The position numbers and the translations under genes were made by a program. The notes under the pieces are model-generated. The model was given only the letters and a program-made list of their open reading frames with translations. It did not search any database and was not told where the DNA came from. From Phalacrocorax aristotelis (Eukaryota; Chordata; Aves; Suliformes; Phalacrocoracidae), in assembly GCF_949628215.1 (NCBI RefSeq), contig NC_134281.1, positions 11,542,501 through 11,606,500 of the forward strand: DNA of 64,000 bases, in the 5' to 3' direction. Numbering within the stretch: the first letter of the stretch is position 1; the number at the start of each line of letters is the position of its first letter. This document shows, one piece after another, positions 61,601 through 64,000 of this stretch.

Positions 61601-63012
61601 CACGAGGGGAAGGTGTTACTGCTACTGCAGACGTGTGCAGAGGGCTACCCACTAGGGTGGTGGGTGGGTCGGTGTGCCATGGCTCCGGGGCAGTGGCTGG
61701 CCCTTCAGTGAGCAAGGCTGCATGATCCATGTTTTTGGATGGGCTGGTGAGGACAGATGCAGCGGGAGAAGTTGTCTCTGGCACAGTGACAGCTGGTTTG
61801 TCTGCTGGTGGTGGTAGAGGGGATTCTGTGATGGCCTGGAGAGAGGCTGCTTTGGTTGAGAGAGTCACGTATGTATAGCTGAGGGTTTCTGTAGGCTCAG
61901 TTGTCATACCCAAAGCTGCAGAGAGCGTGACATGGTTGGGCTCTGTGGGGGGCACAGTGCTTGGTACCGCACGCATGGGGGGAGTGACAGGTTTTGTGGC
62001 CGTGGTTGGAGCTGTGGTAGAGGACTTGGTGAGGGGAGCTGCTGAAGAAGGAAACACACTTGAGGTTGGGATCTGGGCCTAGAGAAAAACAACATGGTGA
62101 GGTGAGAAGAGAGAAAGAAATGAAACAGAATAAAAGCCAAGCAGGAAAACACTCCATATTACTTCCCATAGCAGTGTTCACAAGAGGCTGCTTCACCCTC
62201 TGGATTTCAGTGACAGCTACATCTCGTGCCACCTTGTCTTGGGATGGGACTGGGGAATGCCCACAGTGCAGAAGATCCAGGCACATTCTCTCCTCTCACA
62301 TATTCCTGCACTCACCTCCACTCAGAAGGAGGTCTGCCTGCCTTCATCCCCTGCAAAGCTGCAAGGCCACCTGTGGCAACCAAAAACTGGGCATCTGTCC
62401 ACCTCCTCTCTTGCAGCCTCTCTGCCAGCTTGCGCTTGTCCCTTGCTTTGAAAACACAGGCTGGATAACCCCAGAAGTGTGACCTGCTTCATCTGATGGC
62501 ACTTCCTCAGAAACCTAGCAGGGCATTGTAACATCAGGGACACAGAGCCTTGTGTTGCTCCAAGGGAAGGCTTTGCTCCAACAGCTCACCTCCTTGCTAA
62601 TGTGACTGACAGCTGCTATTTTACCTGGGAAGAGATCTGACTCACTGCAACTTGCTGAGGCTGTTAGAGCACATGGGACTAGGACTGAGTAGGAGACTCA
62701 CCCTTTCATTGTAGATAATGGTTCCTTCCTCACAGGCTGCTTTGTGGGTGCAGAGGTGCTGCTGGATGCACCAGTTACATCCCCAGAGACTGCTCACACA
62801 CTTCTGGCACCTGGAACAATGATAGAAAAACAGCTGCTAAGACGACCCAGGAAGGGACAGCCATGCTCCTTATAACTACAGAAAAGAAAAAGCAGATGCT
62901 CACGGTGACGATTTCCACAGCAGGGCCACTGCAGCACAGTCATAGAAAGAGAAGTCCACAGAAGCAATGAAGATGTCATGGAAACGCACTACGAGCTTTA
63001 TGGTGACATGAT
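37541..63012 (-). CDS. PLXNB1: Plexin-B1, 3' part of the gene (30 coding exons, 1,590 residues; 5' end outside window)
   Basis: Single-pass receptor for semaphorin 4D; its cytoplasmic GAP domain acts on Ras/Rap GTPases and its C-terminus recruits RhoGEFs. Thirty exons with GT/AG borders join in frame (4,775 coding bases; the first exon starts two bases into a codon). Order seen: end of the post-PSI1 region, PSI2, a Ser/Thr/Pro-rich mucin-like exon, IPT-like segment, PSI3, IPT repeats, transmembrane helix, juxtamembrane coiled region, GAP part 1, Rho-binding domain, GAP part 2, and the C-terminal PDZ ligand VTDL. It is PLXNB1 rather than B2 or B3 because of the mucin-like insert and near-identity to remembered human PLXNB1 in stretches such as [30 protein letters not shown] and [19 protein letters not shown]. 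The arginines expected as GAP fingers ([24 protein letters not shown]) are present. The Sema domain, PSI1 and start codon are missing only because the window ends. The following gene is a tandem SRPK-like kinase. Confidence 0.96.
38188..38262 (-). CDS. PLXNB1: PLXNB1 exon: end of GAP domain
   Basis: Exon of 75 bp (25 codons, phase 0/0) encoding [20 protein letters not shown] and KYYDQ. Donor CAG|GTGAGT. Confidence 0.95.
38634..38709 (-). CDS. PLXNB1: PLXNB1 exon: GAP domain, segment 2d
   Basis: Short exon of 76 bp encoding [20 protein letters not shown] and AELSR. Donor CGG|GTAAAT is slightly weak but keeps frame. Confidence 0.94.
38800..38864 (-). CDS. PLXNB1: PLXNB1 exon: GAP domain, segment 2c
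   Basis: Short exon of 65 bp encoding [20 protein letters not shown] and E, with two bases of the next Arg codon. Donor AAAG|GTAAGC. Confidence 0.95.
39587..39734 (-). CDS. PLXNB1: PLXNB1 exon: GAP domain, segment 2b
   Basis: Exon of 148 bp encoding [40 protein letters not shown] and TIADHKLGR. It carries the second GAP arginine (LPLRFW). Donor CGG|GTAAGT. Confidence 0.97.
39948..40108 (-). CDS. PLXNB1: PLXNB1 exon: GAP domain, segment 2a
   Basis: Exon of 161 bp encoding [40 protein letters not shown] and [12 protein letters not shown], the conserved C2 part of the plexin GAP domain. Confidence 0.97.
41162..41328 (-). CDS. PLXNB1: PLXNB1 exon: return into the GAP domain
   Basis: Exon of 167 bp encoding [40 protein letters not shown] and TRLLSMK. 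It matches human [20 protein letters not shown]...[16 protein letters not shown]. Donor AAG|GTGAGA. Confidence 0.96.
41405..41745 (-). repeat. Degenerate CR1 fragment in a PLXNB1 intron
   Basis: Complement resembles the avian CR1 3' region: tail near 41,405 (cacagtatgatagaaac...gggaaggaacctctggagg), then the diagnostic blocks ctctgttccagggctgcatcacccttttgctgaagag. Diverged, with no open frame. The upper boundary is approximate. Confidence 0.75.
42049..42133 (-). CDS. PLXNB1: PLXNB1 exon: end of Rho-binding domain
   Basis: Exon of 85 bp encoding [20 protein letters not shown] and NQDYIPGE. Acceptor GTGTGCAG, donor GAGA|GTGAGT. Confidence 0.94.
42798..42901 (-). CDS. PLXNB1: PLXNB1 exon: Rho GTPase-binding domain, middle
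   Basis: Exon of 104 bp encoding [20 protein letters not shown] and [15 protein letters not shown]. Acceptor GGCTGTAG, donor AAG|GTCAGA; phase 1 in, phase 0 out. Confidence 0.95.
43370..43660 (-). repeat. Possible old CR1-type remnant in a PLXNB1 intron
   Basis: The run around cagccttctcttcaacaagctgaatatgttaggctcttaaccc, followed by gataattcaaagttctttgtacttg, resembles the diverged CR1 3' region on the minus strand. The call is by eye and the edges are uncertain. Confidence 0.4.
44395..44572 (-). CDS. PLXNB1: PLXNB1 exon: Rho GTPase-binding domain, first half
   Basis: Exon of 178 bp encoding [40 protein letters not shown] and [10 protein letters not shown]. The ubiquitin-like RBD (VLDCDTI...[11 protein letters not shown]) binds Rac and Rnd GTPases in plexin-B1. 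Ends one base into a Glu codon. Confidence 0.95.
45048..45194 (-). CDS. PLXNB1: PLXNB1 exon: cytoplasmic segment before the Rho-binding domain
   Basis: Exon of 147 bp (49 codons, phase 0/0) encoding [40 protein letters not shown] and REDLEYRTL, almost identical to human PLXNB1. Confidence 0.96.
45776..45842 (-). CDS. PLXNB1: PLXNB1 exon: GAP/RBD linker
   Basis: Short exon of 67 bp encoding [20 protein letters not shown] and FVR. The acceptor TCTTTCAG and donor AGG|GTAAGC keep frame with both neighbours. Confidence 0.95.
46530..46708 (-). CDS. PLXNB1: PLXNB1 exon: GAP domain, segment 1b with arginine fingers
   Basis: Exon of 179 bp encoding [40 protein letters not shown] and [11 protein letters not shown]. 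The R-D-R within [11 protein letters not shown] carries the arginines of the plexin GAP active site. Phase 0 in, phase 2 out. Confidence 0.97.
46887..47104 (-). CDS. PLXNB1: PLXNB1 exon: GAP domain, segment 1a
   Basis: Exon of 218 bp encoding [39 protein letters not shown] and [19 protein letters not shown]. This is the start of the split Ras/Rap-GAP fold (C1 region). Donor AAG|GTAATG. Confidence 0.97.
47914..48014 (-). CDS. PLXNB1: PLXNB1 exon: cytoplasmic juxtamembrane segment
   Basis: Exon of 101 bp encoding [20 protein letters not shown] and [14 protein letters not shown], the positively charged juxtamembrane helix that leads into the GAP domain. Nearly identical to human. Donor ACAG|GTCAGT. 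Confidence 0.96.
48397..48545 (-). CDS. PLXNB1: PLXNB1 exon: transmembrane helix
   Basis: Exon of 149 bp encoding [20 protein letters not shown] followed by the hydrophobic run [20 protein letters not shown] and the stop-transfer Tyr-Arg. This is the single membrane span of plexin-B1. Phase 0 in, phase 2 out. Confidence 0.95.
48884..49060 (-). CDS. PLXNB1: PLXNB1 exon: last IPT segment with second dibasic site
   Basis: Exon of 177 bp (59 codons, phase 0/0) encoding [40 protein letters not shown] and [20 protein letters not shown] fits a furin-type motif; at the corresponding place the remembered human sequence reads HHALRE, so this site may be lineage-specific. Confidence 0.95.
50421..50663 (-). 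CDS. PLXNB1: PLXNB1 exon: IPT-type membrane-proximal segment
   Basis: Exon of 243 bp (81 codons, phase 0/0) encoding [39 protein letters not shown] and [12 protein letters not shown]. It matches human FEEPCHVNSSQLITCRTPA...FILDNLVFDF...FRHKPGSVFSVE. Confidence 0.95.
51791..51959 (-). CDS. PLXNB1: PLXNB1 exon: IPT segment with convertase cleavage site
   Basis: Exon of 169 bp encoding [20 protein letters not shown], a basic loop [12 protein letters not shown], then [17 protein letters not shown]. The basic loop aligns with human GLGRRRRVVPE, the site where proprotein convertases split plexin-B1. Here it reads R-W-R-R, still an R-X-R-R furin motif. Confidence 0.94.
52159..52335 (-). CDS. PLXNB1: PLXNB1 exon: IPT repeat, second half
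   Basis: Exon of 177 bp encoding [19 protein letters not shown] and then [20 protein letters not shown], matching human ...[20 protein letters not shown]. Contains two possible N-glycosylation sequons (NVS, NIT). The acceptor chosen, CTCTCCAAG before CCTCTCTGAG, is the one that keeps frame with the preceding exon. Confidence 0.93.
52943..53079 (-). CDS. PLXNB1: PLXNB1 exon: next IPT/TIG repeat
   Basis: Exon of 137 bp encoding [20 protein letters not shown] and [20 protein letters not shown], a second IPT start (P-x-x-G-P-x-x-GGT). Phase 0 in, phase 2 out. Confidence 0.95.
53500..54010 (+). repeat. Old CR1/L3-like ORF2 remnant in a PLXNB1 intron
   Basis: Plus-oriented text gacctgtgctgttaaacatacttgtaggtgacctgg... 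and atgccacagtaaaaattccttttgcacttgc resembles the reverse-transcriptase C-terminal region of ancient CR1/L3 elements. It is riddled with stops. The orientation is opposite to PLXNB1 transcription. Confidence 0.5.
54725..54830 (-). CDS. PLXNB1: PLXNB1 exon: end of the IPT repeat
   Basis: Exon of 106 bp encoding [20 protein letters not shown] and [14 protein letters not shown], the closing strands of the IPT repeat begun in the previous exon (human LVCITGASG...VEVPGRGRGVS). Donor CAG|GTAATG. Confidence 0.94.
56760..56911 (-). CDS. PLXNB1: PLXNB1 exon: IPT/TIG repeat
   Basis: Exon of 152 bp encoding [20 protein letters not shown] and [19 protein letters not shown], a classic IPT fold start (P-x-x-G-P-x-x-GGT) nearly identical to human PLXNB1. 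Phase 0 in, phase 2 out. Confidence 0.96.
57969..58135 (-). CDS. PLXNB1: PLXNB1 exon: third PSI domain
   Basis: Exon of 167 bp encoding [31 protein letters not shown] and LCPAPLIHS, the conserved cysteine pattern of plexin PSI3. Begins with two bases completing Val and ends on a codon border (donor TCT|GTGAGT). Confidence 0.96.
58385..58478 (-). CDS. PLXNB1: PLXNB1 exon: segment before PSI3
   Basis: Exon of 94 bp, phase 0 in and phase 1 out. It encodes [19 protein letters not shown] and [11 protein letters not shown], matching human [30 protein letters not shown]. Donor CATG|GTAGGA. Confidence 0.93.
59478..59600 (-). CDS. PLXNB1: PLXNB1 exon: extracellular Cys-containing segment
   Basis: Exon of 123 bp (41 codons, phase 0/0) encoding [20 protein letters not shown] and then [13 protein letters not shown]. 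It matches the plexin-B1 block ECVMELEGLEVVVEARVE...CHVTCQQHQ. Acceptor TTCTCTGCAG, donor CAG|GTGAGT. Confidence 0.93.
60666..60791 (-). CDS. PLXNB1: PLXNB1 exon: start of IPT-like segment
   Basis: Exon of 126 bp (42 codons, phase 0/0). Encodes [20 protein letters not shown] and the strand [12 protein letters not shown], corresponding to human ...CPCVESVQGSTLMPV...IRLLGRNLHLFQ, the first IPT-type beta segment after the mucin-like insert. Confidence 0.94.
61218..62078 (-). CDS. PLXNB1: PLXNB1 exon: mucin-like Ser/Thr/Pro-rich insert
   Basis: A single 861-bp exon of exactly 287 codons, phase 0 at both ends, acceptor TTTTTCTCTAG, donor GAG|GTAAGTT. The first two thirds is a low-complexity Thr/Pro/Ser/Ala sequence (for example [14 protein letters not shown]), suited to O-glycosylation. 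The end is more structured: [14 protein letters not shown] and [13 protein letters not shown] closely match the remembered end of the human PLXNB1 insert. This long insert separates plexin-B1 from B2 and B3. Confidence 0.93.
62702..62810 (-). CDS. PLXNB1: PLXNB1 exon: second PSI domain
   Basis: Exon of 109 bp encoding [20 protein letters not shown] followed by THKAACEEG, the cysteine-rich PSI2 module typical of B plexins (CNWC...HLCTHK). Phase 2 in, phase 0 out; donor AGG|GTGAGT. Confidence 0.95.
62904..63012 (-). CDS. PLXNB1: PLXNB1 exon: extracellular segment before PSI2
   Basis: Exon of 109 bp between acceptor ...TTTTCAG and donor GTGAGC. It encodes [10 protein letters not shown]...[17 protein letters not shown], matching the plexin-B segment just before PSI2. 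It begins with the last two bases of a codon (completing an Asp) and ends with two bases of a Pro codon. It is the most 5' exon that could be supported; no further exon was found in 63,013-64,000. Confidence 0.9.
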
Positions 63013-64000
63013 CTGAAAATGAAAATAAAAATTTCTTAGAAATGGAGCCACTATAAGTCTGCCATACTGTTAAGAGACAAAATATGCTTTAGAAAAGACA
63101 CTGTCAACCATGAAGACAGATTCCCTTCCATGCTTCTTGCATCTCAATCACTGGATTATCCTATGGACACTAAAAACAGGTTGGACAAGTTTGTCAGGAG
63201 TAGTTTATGACAGCTTCTGCTAACCCACGGGAAAGAATAGTCTGAAGATCTCTCCATCTTTATCTAGCTATAATCCCACTGTCACCTCTGTATTAGAGCA
63301 AGACATAAAATTCCAGGCTCAAAGCTGATTGTCTTCCTTTGTCATCCACAGGAAAACCAAACCCTTAGAACTGACATGCCCTTCACATACTGCCTTCACT
63401 TTAAGAGCTTTGTTCTATGTCCAGACTAAGAAGTGAGTCAGTGAAGAGGTTTATAAGACTTGTAATCTCACTTGCAATAACTGAAGGCTTATCTGTTTTA
63501 AATCCAGGTCTCATGTCAACTATAAGCCTCAGGGTAGCCCAATTCCCTTTGGGAAGAGACTATCACTGTTTTCTCATAGACCAAATAGCTGCAGAGATGG
63601 TCAAAACTTACTGCAGCTGATAGCATGAACTTCAAGGAGATATTTTGCATATGACTACAAAAACAGCTAATTAATCTAGTTCCAGACAAATGCCCCCAAC
63701 CCTAGAGTTGGGTATTAGTTCTCAAAATAATGGAGGCGTATTGCACGCTCTGCTCAACTCCAGGAGCTGCCCTTTCTCCAAGATAGTCTGCTATAACAAT
63801 AAGTAACAAGAAGCTTGTCCATTGTTCCCCTCACAGAATTCAGACCTCCTCTTACAAGAAAGCTCTATTCACAATGAAACAATTAACATGTCTGGTGAAG
63901 GATCAGTCAGGCCTAAGCTGGGTTCCTGATAGGATGACAAGCGAAGAAGTATGTAAGTAAAACAGTGGATGATGAGGTGTGTATGAAAACCCACAATTAG

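Noticed and set aside
37541-63012. Initial thought that the plexin is PLXNB3, because an SRPK follows it as at human Xq28
   Set aside because: The mucin-like exon, the [16 protein letters not shown] block and the C-terminal half match PLXNB1 much better than PLXNB3.
63600-63660. Possible further upstream PLXNB1 exon (acceptor-like TTTTTGTAG, donor-like GCA|GTAAGT)
   Set aside because: The short translation does not resemble plexin-B1 and its phase does not fit the Asp codon shared with the exon at 62,904-63,012.

Overview
This is a piece of vertebrate nuclear chromosome, almost certainly from a bird. It carries several CR1 LINE tails, short-intron multi-exon genes with vertebrate splice sites, one strong CpG island, and a PLXNB1 orthologue. 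All of the supported coding sequence is on the minus strand, so genes read from high to low coordinate. No database search was run. Family calls come from reading exons, splice phases and motifs, and from remembered human family sequences.

Layout. (1) 63,012 to 37,541: thirty consecutive coding exons of PLXNB1 (plexin-B1, semaphorin-4D receptor). They join in frame without a break and give 1,590 residues ending in VTDL. The exons for the signal peptide, Sema domain and first PSI lie to the right of the window. A roughly 4 kb 3' UTR probably runs to about 33,530. (2) 33.5 to 29.3 kb: intergenic, with one MEF2/TATA-like site. (3) 29,301 to 19,007: eleven coding exons of a complete, intact but very compact SRPK-family (SR-protein) kinase of 380 residues. 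It lacks almost all of the usual N-terminal extension and spacer insert, and it contains a predicted U12-type AT-AC intron. (4) About 19.1 to 16.4 kb: a CpG island with NRF1, YY1, CCAAT and GC-box motifs, apparently the promoter of a minus-strand gene whose coding part was not found. (5) 16.4 to 1 kb: no recognisable coding sequence; candidate poly(A) signals, CR1 remnants and homopolymers.

How it fits together. PLXNB1 transduces Sema4D signals to small GTPases. The kinase is expected to phosphorylate SR splicing factors. They have no known functional link, but PLXNB1 followed in tandem by an SRPK repeats the mammalian Xq28 order PLXNB3-SRPK3. That suggests an ancestral plexin-B/SRPK pair whose second SRPK copy survives here. 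The compact SRPK with its minor-spliceosome intron is the most interesting item in the window.
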